The position numbers and the translations under genes are program-made. From Meandrina meandrites (taxonomy: Eukaryota; Cnidaria; Anthozoa; Scleractinia; Meandrinidae), in the NCBI GenBank assembly GCA_963693305.1, contig OY855904.1, forward strand, positions 47,488,561-47,552,560: a stretch of 64,000 bases of DNA, written 5' to 3'. Numbering within the stretch: position 1 is the stretch's first letter; each line of letters opens with the position of its first letter. This document shows, piece after piece, positions 30,898-41,085 of the stretch. Below the pieces are notes generated by a model. It did not search any database and was not told where the DNA came from. It saw nothing but the letters and a program-made list of their open reading frames with translations.

Positions 30898-32460
30898 CAA
30901 CATAAACGTTGAATGTTGTCCTTCAGTAGCATTTTAAATAAACTGCTGAAGGAAATCCCAGAGCATCTAGAAAACAGCCTCGAGCTCATCAAGTGCATCC
31001 AAGCCGGCGATCTCACCACCAACACAACGCTACCATATCCATGCAGCCTCGATGTGGTATCCTTGTACACTTCAATACCCATACAAGAAGCCATTACCAA
31101 CGCTACCAACAGAACTGATTCACACCCCAATACTCCACCTCGCAAAACAAGATATAATAGACCTTCTCACAGTTACGCTAAACAACATGTACTTCTCCTT
31201 CAATGGTCAAGTTTTCCGCCAAAAAGAAGGCCTACCTATGGGTTGCAACATCTCAGGCATTTTGGCCATCCTATTCATGGACAGACTGGAAACCATCGCC
31301 CTCTCTTCACACTTATCTATGAGCCCTTACAGGAGATATGTTGACGACATTTATCTCCAGACAACTGGTGATGAAATGGCGGACCAATTTCACTATACAA
31401 TGAACAATCTGCACCCTAAATTGAAATTTGAAATTGAGAAACCTGAAATAACACCCAATGGTTTCTCACCATCACTACTTGATTTCAATGTCACCATCTC
31501 CAAAGACGGCAAAAGCTCCTTCGAATTCTACAAAAAAAAAAAAAACAGCAAAGAAACTACCACCAATCACCGATACCGGAAAAGTCAAAGATCAACTTCA
31601 TTCGTAACGAACGAAAACGTATCGACGATAAATGCTCTACAAAAGCAACAGCCGCAAAACATCAAAACATGTTCGACGACATCCTCCGTCTTAACGGATG
31701 TCCTGAAGGCATTATAAACAAAACTAAGCACTCCCAGAACCATCAACACAGGATGGTCATACTTGAAGATGCCATATGTCTCCGAACGTCTTAACTACAA
31801 AATCACTAACATCTTCCGAAAAGAGGGTATACCAGCACGGGTTGGGCACTAGTCATATACCCTCAGACGAGCCCTCTCTCAGAACAACACGGAACGGACA
31901 TACAGGAGGGCCAACTGTCCTATCTCCAACACCAAATTGTGCTTATTACGCAACGTTGTTTACCATATCACCTGTAACAACTGTCATCAACACTATATTG
32001 GAAGCACGACACGGTCCATGACCGAGTAAGAGAATACCTAAACAACGACAGCTCCTCCGTGAAGAAACACATTTCAAAGTGCCAAAACAAAGTCCACAAA
32101 GGCATCGAAATCAAGACCATCGCGCTTGAAAAGGACCCTGCAAATCTACGACTGTTCGAAGCGTTCTACATACGAAAATACAAACCTGCCCTAACTCCCA
32201 AGAAGAATGCAGCGAATACGCGGACTTTTATTCTAATAATTATTTTAACACATCTAGAGACTCTTCGTTCTTTGACACTCACTGATTAGATCAAAGCAAT
32301 CATTTTTATTCATATTTATATCTTTGTTATTATTTAGCTCATGCATTTACTCCCACATTCTCTCGCTTTTCACACGTTTTTACTTTACAGCTATAAGCCT
32401 CATGCGGAATATTTTTCTTATCCCTGATGATGCCGTAGATCGGCGAAAGCTTGGATTTTA
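30898..32460 (+). mobile_element. Decayed Penelope-like retroelement
   Basis: Reverse transcriptase motifs of the Penelope type are present: SLDVVSLYTSIPIQEAI (near 31050), QKEGLPMGCNISGILAILFM (near 31225) and RRYVDDIY (near 31333). Further on are pieces of a GIY-YIG endonuclease (HYIGSTTRSMTE near 31995, FEAFYIRKYKPALTP near 32157). Several frameshifts separate them, so the element is dead. A hammerhead-like motif follows at 32424-32452, as known for Penelope elements. Confidence 0.8.
32424..32452 (+). ncRNA. Hammerhead-ribozyme-like motif of the Penelope-like element
   Basis: CTGATGA (32424-32430) is followed by a stem GCCG-TAGAT-CGGC and then GAAA (32445-32448), the conserved core and stem II of a hammerhead ribozyme. 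TCC before the core can pair with GGA just after it, giving a short stem I. Minimal hammerheads are established features of Penelope-like retroelements. The stem III region is very short, so activity as a single unit is doubtful. Confidence 0.6.
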
Positions 32461-33213
32461 AAGGACTTTAATACCATTTTACAGTAGTGTGAGGCCCCAG
32501 TTGAACTTTAGCTACCATCAACATTTTTCATATACAGTGTGGTTATCGTACGTATGGAGTTTTTTTCTGAACAACACTATATACCATACATTTCACTTTC
32601 GTTCAGATCCGCAACCAAAATTAGTAAAAACAGTTTATAAAAGTCTGCTGTTAAGGGTGAGTCCACATGAGAACCATGCAAGCGAGTCTACAGTGCACCT
32701 CACCGATTTCCCTCAAATTTGGCACACTTGTGTAACTTCACTAGTACATCAACCAGGTGCAACAGTTTGGTTCAATTGTCTATTGTTTTGGAGAAATGTC
32801 AATCAAACTGTCAGACAGTGGAGAGTGTTCAAATTTGAGGTTAAAATATACAGCATGTTTGATTACCTGCCACAAGTTTAAAATGAGAAGAAATTAAGTG
32901 AAATTTCTACACAGGACAGTCCTAACCCTTAACAATAGAAAGACGTTAAGTTAACTTGTGTCATTTATTTCGTTTGGCCACAAGCAAAATTTTAATTCTC
33001 CCTATTCAATTCATGCCAATACGTTGGGGTCTCAAAAGCCGTTGTTTGTAGAGATGCGGCGTTTTTTAAATCGAATTTAAAACTATCTATAGATTGTCAA
33101 GGGAATGATAATTCTGTTTATAAAGTAAAAACTCTGTAAAGGTAAGAGGAATGAATGGTTTGCATTCAACAAAATACCGTTTACTCCGTGGCGATATGCA
33201 AATGAGCTCAACA
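32461..33213. other. Host flank of element B, no gene recognised
   Basis: This ordinary AT-rich sequence has no convincing open frame; it ends with the CGGAA target site of element B. Confidence 0.5.
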
Positions 33214-33218
33214 CGGAA
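33214..33218. repeat. Target-site duplication of element B, left
   Basis: CGGAA matches 56960-56964. A duplication of 5-6 bp is normal for retroviral-type integrases. Confidence 0.8.
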
Positions 33219-33640
33219 ACACACATATAAAGTACTGGTTCTGGGACAAAAAAAAAATCAAGATATAAATCAAAGCTTTTTTAAAAAGAAACTCGGCTCC
33301 CTCTCTCGCCTCGTTTCTTTTTAAAAAAGCTTTGATTTATATCATGATTTTTTTTTCTCCCAGAACCAGTACTTTATATGTGTGTGGTGGTAACCGAGAA
33401 AATTCACCGCCCCAGAGCTTCGGCAAATTAACTGTCCCAGAACCAGTAGCGTTTTTTCGGAAAATTAACTGTCTCAGAAACAGTAGCGTTTTTTAGGAAA
33501 CAAAATATAGGATAGCATTTTTCAGCAACCAATTGCAAGCGCGGAATAATTATTTTCTTTTGAAGAAATGTATGCACTGTCTATATACAAAAGTGTCTCA
33601 GAATTATTTTCCATTTGAACAATTATCTGCACTGTATATA
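33219..33640 (+). repeat. Left terminal inverted repeat of element B, outer part palindromic
   Basis: It matches 56539-56959 in inverse orientation along its full length. The outer 167 bp (33219-33385) is itself a palindrome with a 22-base GC-rich centre (33292-33313). Inside it, CCCAGAACCAGTA or close variants occur near 33233 (inverted), 33358, 33436 and 33472, the last two within tandem copies of a unit of about 36 bp. It ends six bases before the polymerase start codon. Confidence 0.95.
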
Positions 33641-33646
33641 GGCGAG

Positions 33647-36600
33647 ATGGCAGCCGCAAGATTTTCGTCTAATATTTTGCAAACTTTTTACAGTCCAATA
33701 GCGAGGGAGCAAAATATAAATCTTCCTCAACCATTACAACCTGAACGTGTTCCTGTGCGTGATGTGTTTAAAATAAGTCAGAGTAATTTCCAGGAATGGC
33801 TTCGTGTCTGGATAATGAATGTATCTCAAACAAATCCAAACAACAAAGATATTTATATGTTTAAAAATGCAAACAAAGAAAAGTATACCAATTTGATCGA
33901 ACAGGAAATTCTAAAGTTGGGAAGTGTAAAGGTGAGCTTCGGGCTAAAAGTAAATTTTGAAATAGAAAGAAACGGAGAAACGCAAGAAATGTCGCACTAT
34001 TTTAAAGAGGACCAGCCGCACGTTTTTAACAAGTATGACAAAGAACAGATAGAAAAAAAATATGAAGAATTTATGGGAAGAATAAAGGGAGAAATAGAAA
34101 ACTGGTCATTGCAAGGATCAGGATGGGAGATAGAAAGTATAGAGCTAGCATACGTGAACGTTGCAAAATATCAACCACTGCGCGGAGGAACCTATTTGCC
34201 ACTTCCACCCAATCTGGCAAAAAAGAAGGCAATAATAAATGTGAAAAACAAAGACAACGAATGCCTGAAGTGGGCTCTAAGAGCTGCATTATTTCCTCCA
34301 AAAGACGGTGTGCATCCTGAAAGACCAAGCAAATATCCCAAAAATGATGGGATAAATTACGGGGGGATAGATTTTCCGACACCGGTAAAACAAATCGACA
34401 AGCTTGAAAAACAAAACCCAAACCTGGCAATAAACGTGTTCGGATGGGAAAAAGACACAGTGATAGTGCACAGAATAAGCAGTAAAGAAAAAAGCGTGAA
34501 GAAAATAAACCTGACGTTGATTGAGTCAGGGGAGATACAGCATTACTGTTGGGTAAAAAGAGAAAGCGCCTTGTTGTTCGATAAGGCAATAAACAATAAA
34601 ACGTTCTACTGCATGAGGTGCTTAACACGTTTCACAAGAGCGCACACGCTGGTTGAACACGAAAAGTACTGCAGTGGAGTGAATGGCAGACCAACAAAAA
34701 TAGACATGCCAGAAGAGGGGGAAAACATACTCACTTTTCAAAATCATCAAAAACAGTTGAAAGCGCCCTACGTGATATACGCGGACTTTGAGGCACTGGT
34801 AAAAAAGATACAAGGCTGCGAGCACGACCCGGAAAAAAAATGCAAAAGTTACACAGAAAAGACCGAGTGGCATGAAGTGTGCGGGTATTCATACGTTGTG
34901 GTGAAAAGCGACGGAGAAGTAACAGCCAAAAAAGTTTTCAGGGGTGAGGGAGCGGTAAAGTCATTTCTGGAAAACATAATGCAGGAAAAGGAAAAAATAA
35001 GAGAAACGCTCGCCAAACAGGAACCAATAACAATGACACACGAAGACTGGTATGACTTCAAAAACGCATATAACTGTCATATCTGTGAAAAGAAACTGGT
35101 AAAAGAAAACTATTGGGATTCATTGCCGGTCTACACTAAAGGTCTTATATCAGGAAAAGAAAAATACAAGGGCCAATATCACAAGAGGTGCTTTTTTCAA
35201 GAGCAAAAATATCAAAGGAAAGAATTTGAACAATTGGGCTGTTATGGAACAGAAGAAGGTGAAGAATTTGAAATTATAATACTGAAAAAGCCGGAGCAAA
35301 AGGACAAGCGGAAAGCAAAACAACAAACTGACTGTAATTTATGCAAAAAGCCACTGCTCCAAAAGAACTACAGAGACGCGGTAAAAGACCATTGTCACTT
35401 AACGGGTAAGTACCGAGGAGCGGCGCACAACCAATGTAATCTTAAACTGAGAATAAACCCCAAGACGGACCAGATACCAGTTGTATTTCACAACCTGAGG
35501 GGATACGACGCACACCATTTAATGCAAGCGTTGGCAAATTTGAAAAAAGAGGTGAAATGCGTCGCAAACAACATGGAGAAGTACATAACCATTTCGGTCG
35601 ACGGTCTGCGTTTTATAGACAGCTTGAACTTTCTGCAAGGAAGATTGGAGTCGCTGGTAGAAGCAACGCCAAAGGAAGCACTAAAAATCACATCAACATT
35701 ATCAAATGGCAGTGATCTGCTTTACAAAAAGGGAATTTACCCATACGAGTACATGGATTCATTTGAAAAATTCAGCGAAACAAGTCTGCCAAAAAAAGAA
35801 GACTTCTACAGCAAACTCAACGATGAACACATTACAGAAGATGAATACGCACACGCGAAGACAGTCTGGGAGACTTTTGATTGTAAAACATTGGGAGATT
35901 ACCATGACCTTTATGTGAAAACGGATGTAGCACTGCTGGCAGATGTATTTGAAAATTTCCGTAAACTGTGTTTGCAGCAGTACGGTCTTGACCCGGCACA
36001 CTATTTCACATCACCAGGCCTATCATGGGACGCACTCTTGAAAAAGACGGGTGTCGAGCTTGAGTTGTTTACAGACCTTGAAATGCATCTATTTGTGGAA
36101 AGGGGGATAAGGGGTGGAATCTCGATGGTAAGTAAAAGATATGCAAAGGCAAACAATCCTTTGGTATCAGGCTATGACGAAAGCAAACCGAGCAGTTATA
36201 TAATGTATCTGGACGCAAACAATCTGTACGGCTGGGCAATGAGCAAGCCTCTCCCCAAAAGCGGATTCAAATGGAAACGAGTGATGCCGACTGAGGAGGA
36301 AATAATGAACAAAAAAGAAAACGCCAAGAAAGGCTGGATCCTTGAAGTAGACCTGGAGTACCCGGCGGAACTGCACAAAGAGCACAACAGCTACCCGCTG
36401 GCGCCTGAGAAAAAGGTAGTGAAAAAAGAAAACATGTCGGACTACCAAAATAATCTGATAAAAGAATTGGATCTGAAAATCCCAAACAGCAATAAGCTGC
36501 TGCTTACACTTGAGGACAAAAAGGACTACGTGGTAAACTACGAAAACTTGAAGTTCTATCTGAAGCAGGGGATGAAACTGAAGCGTGTAAAAAGGGTGCT

Positions 36601-37789
36601 GGAGTTCGAACAAGAGTGTTGGATGGAGCCGTACATACGTATGAATACAGAATTCAGAAAGCAAGCAAGCAACGACTTTGAAAAGAACTTTTACAAGCTG
36701 ATGAATAACTCAGTTTTTGGCAAAACCATGGAGAACCTGCGCAACCGAGTAGACATAAAAATAGTTCGCAGCAATGAGAAAGACAAAATAAGGAAATTGG
36801 TCGCTAGCCCTTTGTACGCAAGGCACGTAATATTTACAAACGACCTGGTGGGCATTGACATGCACAAAAGCCGCCTGCTGCTCAACAAGCCGGTCTACAC
36901 AGGAATGACAATCCTTGACAAAAGCAAGATACTTATGTACGACTTCTTTTACAACCACCTGAAAAAGCAGTACGGTGAGAAATGTGAGCTCCTGTACACT
37001 GACACGGACAGCCTGCTGCTGAAGATAGAAACAGAGGACGTCTACAAAGACATAAAAGCAAACGAAAACTTCTATGATACATCAGACTACCCGGAGGAGC
37101 ATCCGCTCCACTCAACAGTGAACAAAAAGGTACTGGGAAAAATGAAAGACGAGTGCGCGGGGACCCCAATATCGGAGTATGTGGGCCTGAGGTCAAAGAT
37201 GTACTCAATCATGACGGAAGGTGAAAGCAAAAAGGGAATAGACAAAATAAAGAAAGACTTCCCTGAGACGGAAATAAAAGAGTGCGCCTGCGAAGGAAAA
37301 AAAGTGCAGGCAATAATGACAAAAGACGCAGAGTTGGTCAAAAAAATAAAAAAGAAACATCCGAAAGCAAGAGTGTCGCAATGCTGTAACGTATTCACGA
37401 TAAAAGTGGACGAAATAAACGTAAGGAAAGCGAAAGGCGTAAAAAAGAACGTTGTGAAGAAGCAAATCAAGCACGAGCAGTACAAGCAGGCGCTGTTCAG
37501 CAAAGAGCAGATGTGGCACGGAATGAACATTTTGCGAAGCGAGGGGCACGAAATCTATGGCATGTATGTAAATAAAATTTCACTGTCCCCGTTTGATTCA
37601 AAGCGCTGGATAGCTGACGACGGGGTAAATACAAAAGCTTACGGGTACAACAGTGCAATGGAAGAAATGGAAGCTTTATTCGCTACTACAGAAATGAAAG
37701 AAATAGAAGCTTCATTAACAAATGCCGAAATGAAAGAAATAGAAGAAGCGCTGAAAGGGTGTGGGGTAAACCCCACTGAGATGTTATAG
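33647..37789 (+). CDS. Protein-primed family B DNA polymerase, element B
   Basis: The 1380-residue protein would replicate the element. The ATG at 33647 is chosen because it lies just inside the terminal repeat, mirrored by the start of the right-end gene. A zinc-finger-like CMRCLTRFTRAHTLVEHEKYC lies near residue 320. Exonuclease motifs are YADFEALVK (near 378) and NLRGYDAH (near 616), separated by an endonuclease VII/HNH-like CNLCKKPL...DHCHLTGKYRGAAHNQC (563-600). Polymerase motifs are YLDANNLYGWAM (near 853), KLMNNSVFGKTMEN (near 1014) and LYTDTDSLLLK (near 1116). The frame is intact. This lineage differs from element A's polymerase in motif style and domain content. Confidence 0.95.
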   Translation: MAAARFSSNILQTFYSPIAREQNINLPQPLQPERVPVRDVFKISQSNFQEWLRVWIMNVSQTNPNNKDIYMFKNANKEKYTNLIEQEILKLGSVKVSFGLKVNFEIERNGETQEMSHYFKEDQPHVFNKYDKEQIEKKYEEFMGRIKGEIENWSLQGSGWEIESIELAYVNVAKYQPLRGGTYLPLPPNLAKKKAIINVKNKDNECLKWALRAALFPPKDGVHPERPSKYPKNDGINYGGIDFPTPVKQIDKLEKQNPNLAINVFGWEKDTVIVHRISSKEKSVKKINLTLIESGEIQHYCWVKRESALLFDKAINNKTFYCMRCLTRFTRAHTLVEHEKYCSGVNGRPTKIDMPEEGENILTFQNHQKQLKAPYVIYADFEALVKKIQGCEHDPEKKCKSYTEKTEWHEVCGYSYVVVKSDGEVTAKKVFRGEGAVKSFLENIMQEKEKIRETLAKQEPITMTHEDWYDFKNAYNCHICEKKLVKENYWDSLPVYTKGLISGKEKYKGQYHKRCFFQEQKYQRKEFEQLGCYGTEEGEEFEIIILKKPEQKDKRKAKQQTDCNLCKKPLLQKNYRDAVKDHCHLTGKYRGAAHNQCNLKLRINPKTDQIPVVFHNLRGYDAHHLMQALANLKKEVKCVANNMEKYITISVDGLRFIDSLNFLQGRLESLVEATPKEALKITSTLSNGSDLLYKKGIYPYEYMDSFEKFSETSLPKKEDFYSKLNDEHITEDEYAHAKTVWETFDCKTLGDYHDLYVKTDVALLADVFENFRKLCLQQYGLDPAHYFTSPGLSWDALLKKTGVELELFTDLEMHLFVERGIRGGISMVSKRYAKANNPLVSGYDESKPSSYIMYLDANNLYGWAMSKPLPKSGFKWKRVMPTEEEIMNKKENAKKGWILEVDLEYPAELHKEHNSYPLAPEKKVVKKENMSDYQNNLIKELDLKIPNSNKLLLTLEDKKDYVVNYENLKFYLKQGMKLKRVKRVLEFEQECWMEPYIRMNTEFRKQASNDFEKNFYKLMNNSVFGKTMENLRNRVDIKIVRSNEKDKIRKLVASPLYARHVIFTNDLVGIDMHKSRLLLNKPVYTGMTILDKSKILMYDFFYNHLKKQYGEKCELLYTDTDSLLLKIETEDVYKDIKANENFYDTSDYPEEHPLHSTVNKKVLGKMKDECAGTPISEYVGLRSKMYSIMTEGESKKGIDKIKKDFPETEIKECACEGKKVQAIMTKDAELVKKIKKKHPKARVSQCCNVFTIKVDEINVRKAKGVKKNVVKKQIKHEQYKQALFSKEQMWHGMNILRSEGHEIYGMYVNKISLSPFDSKRWIADDGVNTKAYGYNSAMEEMEALFATTEMKEIEASLTNAEMKEIEEALKGCGVNPTEML

Positions 37790-38776
37790 TTGCTCGGGGG
37801 GTAATTGTGTGTTTGGAGGCACAACCAGCAGTTCTTCACGCACGAAGCCGCGTTTAGGACCGTCATACAAATAGTAGAGAACGGGCTGATTCGGTTTGGT
37901 AAAAGAACGTTCAATGTTGTAAACTTTCAAAGAGCAGATTGGATCAGTGGCTCTTTTCACACCACCTTCAAGCTCGCCAGGTTGGTACAAATACCTAACA
38001 TTCACAATAGAGGGGAGCTTTTTTTCGCTTTCTCCAACAGGTCTCAAATAAGGTGTCGATGGCTTTGCATAAACATTTTTTTCTTTGATGGCAACGGCGG
38101 GTTTCTGGCCGATAAGGCTTGTGACTTCATTGTTCAGAGCGGCTACAACTTCAGGAAGTCTTTTTACCCACGCCGTGGACCGCTGGCCCTCAGGTTTTCG
38201 CATTTCAACGGCATACTGGTGCCCGAAAGAGCGCTCAGCCAGGGTGCGGTTGAAACGTTCAACAATGGCCTGATCACGGTGAATGTCAACTCGCCCACGC
38301 CGAATATATGTTTTGTGATTTTCCATTTCTTTTGTAACAGCGCCCATGAATTCACGCCCAGCATCAACCTGCAGAAGTTCAGGCCATTTCAGAGGTGAGC
38401 GTTTGTAAATTCTCTTAAAAGCCAGGGCAACTTCATCAGAGTTTTTAGAGGTCAAGGGTTCAGCCTCTTTGTAGCGGCTGGCCACGTCAACAACAGTGAG
38501 TGCATATTTAAAAACTTTACGTCCGCGGGGCAGTTTGTCATGTGGCAAAAAAAGAAGATCCGCCTGATGCACTTTGTTTGGTGTAGGAACGTCGAATTTC
38601 GGCCTAGGAATGCGCTTCGGTGCTGGGAGGAATATCTGCCAGAGTGCTTGCTTGAACAGCCACTTTTTTGCGGTTTCTTCTGGTACCTTGGCAGCTTCGG
38701 CTAATTTTTTGATTGCAGCAAAACCTTTCCAGTAGCCCCCAGGACTATAGTATATCTTTGCGAGTTTGACATCCAT
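37784..38776 (-). CDS. Retroviral-type (rve) integrase, element B
   Basis: The 330-residue integrase has catalytic D73 (HQADLLF), D138 (LQVDAGREF) and E173 (QAIVERFNRTL), again with 34 residues between the last two. It is close to element A's integrase from end to end, including the C-terminal LYYLYDGPKRGFVREELL segment. The gene is intact and converges with polymerase B, overlapping its stop by six bases. The exact 5-bp duplication around the element is the expected product of such an enzyme. Confidence 0.95.
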   Translation of the reverse strand: MDVKLAKIYYSPGGYWKGFAAIKKLAEAAKVPEETAKKWLFKQALWQIFLPAPKRIPRPKFDVPTPNKVHQADLLFLPHDKLPRGRKVFKYALTVVDVASRYKEAEPLTSKNSDEVALAFKRIYKRSPLKWPELLQVDAGREFMGAVTKEMENHKTYIRRGRVDIHRDQAIVERFNRTLAERSFGHQYAVEMRKPEGQRSTAWVKRLPEVVAALNNEVTSLIGQKPAVAIKEKNVYAKPSTPYLRPVGESEKKLPSIVNVRYLYQPGELEGGVKRATDPICSLKVYNIERSFTKPNQPVLYYLYDGPKRGFVREELLVVPPNTQLPPEQL

Positions 38777-38800
38777 CTATAAGTAAGGAATTAAAAAAGT

Positions 38801-39223
38801 TTAAAGGAAACGGAAGGCAGCGTAGCCCAAAGCAAGAGCCCCGGCGCCCACGAACATGAGTTCACCATTTTTTTGCTGCTGGCTTGGTTGATAGAAATCT
38901 GAGAACTTGGGCTCTTTAGGTGGTATTATTTGTTTGTCAGGGTGCGCTTGGTTATACAGTTTGAAGGCGTAGTCAGTGTTGGTGAAGTTCTGCTTGGCCT
39001 CAGCCTTTATTTGCGTGTTAGTCGCAATCCAGTCGAGAAGTTTGGTGCGGTCACGGGAGTATTTGGCGTAAGCCGCTTGATACGCCTCGAGAGCTTTGTC
39101 ATGTCGTACTTTTTCGTCAAGTGCAGCGTCACCTCCACCAAGTGCCTTCGCAAGATAATTGCCACCGATAAAAGCCGCAGCATTCAATATAGCCCCACCA
39201 GCCATAATCGCGATACTTGCCAT
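38801..39223 (-). CDS. Small protein with hydrophobic ends (AYxKYxRDRTKLLDW family), element B
   Basis: The 140-residue protein starts at MASIAIMAGGAILN. An N-terminal hydrophobic glycine/alanine helix is followed by a charged helical centre (YAKYSRDRTKLLDWIATN, AKQNFTNTDYAFKLYNQAHP) and a C-terminal hydrophobic helix (LMFVGAGALALGYAAFRFL). I recall close relatives in coral and anemone genomes without known function. Membrane association is likely. It follows the integrase on the same strand, and paired TTTGTTGAT palindromes lie upstream. Confidence 0.7.
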   Translation of the reverse strand: MASIAIMAGGAILNAAAFIGGNYLAKALGGGDAALDEKVRHDKALEAYQAAYAKYSRDRTKLLDWIATNTQIKAEAKQNFTNTDYAFKLYNQAHPDKQIIPPKEPKFSDFYQPSQQQKNGELMFVGAGALALGYAAFRFL

Positions 39224-39228
39224 TGTAA

Positions 39229-39257
39229 CCAACTTTGTTGATATCAACTTTGTTGAT
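39229..39257. promoter_or_regulatory. Double TTTGTTGAT palindrome upstream of membrane gene
   Basis: Two adjacent copies of the 15-bp palindrome family ATCAACTTTGTTGAT (one imperfect, one perfect at 39243-39257) lie directly upstream of the gene starting at 39223. Confidence 0.55.
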
Positions 39258-39297
39258 AATTATATATCAGAGCAGAGTTTTTTTCAAATCAATAATT

Positions 39298-39519
39298 TCA
39301 GACGCTGGTGGGAAGGATTTTTTGGTCCTCGAGGTACTGTTTGAGCGCAATGCTCCCTGCCATGACGGCGGTGAATTTCACGTAGTTCATAGCACTGCTC
39401 CTGGGGTCAGAAGTAAAATTCTCTTTCACAACCTTTTTTGCGACCCAGCCGATGCCGGCGACTAAACCAGTGATTGTAGCCGCATCCATGATGGTTTTAA
39501 CAAGCTTGTTGTCTGACAT
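39298..39519 (-). CDS. Small membrane protein, element B
   Basis: A 73-residue frame from MSDNKLVKTI has two hydrophobic segments (ATITGLVAGIGWVAKKVV and FTAVMAGSIALKQYL). A TATAC-like motif lies just upstream. It belongs to a run of small membrane proteins between integrase and ATPase. Function is unknown; a virion inner-membrane or pore role is conceivable. Confidence 0.55.
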   Translation of the reverse strand: MSDNKLVKTIMDAATITGLVAGIGWVAKKVVKENFTSDPRSSAMNYVKFTAVMAGSIALKQYLEDQKILPTSV

Positions 39520-39591
39520 TATTTTGTAAGTATAGAAAAACATACAAAAGTTTAAATCAAAATTAATTATTTTTTGTTTCTTCTTCTGATA

Positions 39592-39744
39592 TCAACTTTG
39601 TTGATGGTCCGGGTCAAATAATGTGGCCTTCATAAGATCGCGGACCGTAATAAAAATCTTCACGTTGAAGTCGTACCATAACAGTCCGATTCCAAAAATG
39701 GCCGCGGTTGAGATAAGAACTTGGGGAATATCAACTTTCTTCAT
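39592..39744 (-). CDS. Very small single-span membrane protein, element B
   Basis: The 50-residue product starts at MKKVDIPQVLISTAAIFGIG and has one hydrophobic helix. Both its first codons and its last codons overlap AACTTT/AAAGTTGAT words of the recurrent palindrome family (perfect copy at 39591-39605). The start is chosen at the ATG directly before the hydrophobic helix; a longer frame with an extra N-terminal helix is possible. No family was recognised. Confidence 0.45.
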   Translation of the reverse strand: MKKVDIPQVLISTAAIFGIGLLWYDFNVKIFITVRDLMKATLFDPDHQQS

Positions 39745-39973
39745 GATAACAACAAAGTTGATGGTATAGTATATCAACAAATGATACAGGTATAATATTA
39801 ATTCATAAATATTCAATTTAAATGTTTTGCACCTCTGCGCTCTACAAACCTAATCAATATATCAATTGTCTTGCAAATAACGTACCACAAAAAAAGTATA
39901 AACGACGAAGCCTGTTAAAAAACTGTCAACAAATGTTTGTGTTGGAACTTGCACCATATTTAAGTGTTTAATA

Positions 39974-40462
39974 TTAATCCAAATGTTTAACACCTCTGTT
40001 TAGTGTTGTTCTAACAGGTTGTAGCTCAGCACGTTCGGGCTCAGGTGTGTTTTTTTTGCTAAATGCGGCCTTAAGCTCTTCGCGTTTGTAATAAATCCCA
40101 ATCAGTGAAACGACTATGCTGATAACACCAATCCATTGGGTGGTGCTGAGACTGCTATTATCAACTTTGGTACTCTTAGGTGTTTCATCTGCAATAGTCG
40201 GCGTTGGCTCAGAAAACGGGGCAGTGGCCTTTGCCTTGTTGTTTGCTATTATAATAGCAGCCTCAGCTGCGGCTTTTTTCTGTTGTTCACGGGCTAGCCG
40301 CGTTTTTTCAGCAACCGCTTTGCCAGCAGCCACACGCTTGGGATTTTTTTCGCGCTTGGGGGTTGTAGTTGTAGTTGGAGTTGTTGCTTGCTGTGTTATA
40401 TCGATCTGCGGATTGCAACTTTGTTGCGGAGTTTCGACCTGCTCGGATTGTTCGGTTGACAT
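39974..40462 (-). CDS. Basic protein with C-terminal transmembrane helix, element B
   Basis: The 162-residue protein has a low-complexity threonine/glutamine N-terminus, a basic KREKNPKRVAAGKAVAEKTR stretch, an alanine-rich helix, and one transmembrane segment (TQWIGVISIVVSLIGIYYKR) near residues 108-128. Similar proteins with a KNPKRVAAGK motif and a STTQW-type membrane helix are, from memory, common in cnidarian elements. A membrane-anchored DNA-binding role is suggested by the charge pattern but unproven. Confidence 0.65.
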   Translation of the reverse strand: MSTEQSEQVETPQQSCNPQIDITQQATTPTTTTTPKREKNPKRVAAGKAVAEKTRLAREQQKKAAAEAAIIIANNKAKATAPFSEPTPTIADETPKSTKVDNSSLSTTQWIGVISIVVSLIGIYYKREELKAAFSKKNTPEPERAELQPVRTTLNRGVKHLD

Positions 40463-40509
40463 TTTGCAACAAAGAGTATATGTTTAGCAAATAAAATAAT
40501 ACTCAGAAA

Positions 40510-41085
40510 TTACTCAGAATTTGTCAGCAAATGTTCAGTAGTTTGTGAGGAATGCTCAGGAATTTCTTCTAATTTTGCTTTGTCATTTTTCTCCAAATGA
40601 ATGTGCTTCGCCGTTATCAGCGCAGCAGAAATAGGAGCAAGAAATTTTCCGTATTTCAAAGAGAGACCGCCGACAAAATCTGTCATTTCTTTGTTAATAA
40701 TGAAGTCTTCTTTTAGTTCTTTTTTCATGGCCTCAACGTCATCAATTTCAACAACCATTTGCAGGCCTCTTGTCACGAGCGTAAGGAGGCTGTCAACCAT
40801 GCTTTCGGTTGTCTTGCTGCCAACGAAGGTTTCATATCTCTTGTAGTACTTTTCAACTTCTTTATCGGTCAAGCGTTTTAACTGCTCATGTGTTAACTGC
40901 ACTCCGATGGCCTCTTTGGATTTGCCTGTTGATACAAGCACGGCCAGCTGCTCACGAAGTGCAGGAATGTTAGGTCCGGATAGCAACTGTGTTGCTGAGT
41001 CTGGCACAAGGCTACTATCAGCCGGGCTGCTTGATGGCTCAGCTTCCAGTAGGTTTATAACATCTGTGAACTCTTGTTCAGCCAT
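40510..41085 (-). CDS. Helical hypothetical protein, element B
   Basis: The 191-residue protein starts at MAEQEFTDVINLLEAEPSSS, preceded by TATATAG. It has an acidic N-terminus, a helical centre (QLKRLTDKEVEKYYKRYETF) and a moderately hydrophobic segment (LKYGKFLAPISAALITAKHI) before a charged tail. It is the last small gene before the transposon inserted in the ATPase gene. I do not recognise a function. Confidence 0.6.
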   Translation of the reverse strand: MAEQEFTDVINLLEAEPSSSPADSSLVPDSATQLLSGPNIPALREQLAVLVSTGKSKEAIGVQLTHEQLKRLTDKEVEKYYKRYETFVGSKTTESMVDSLLTLVTRGLQMVVEIDDVEAMKKELKEDFIINKEMTDFVGGLSLKYGKFLAPISAALITAKHIHLEKNDKAKLEEIPEHSSQTTEHLLTNSE

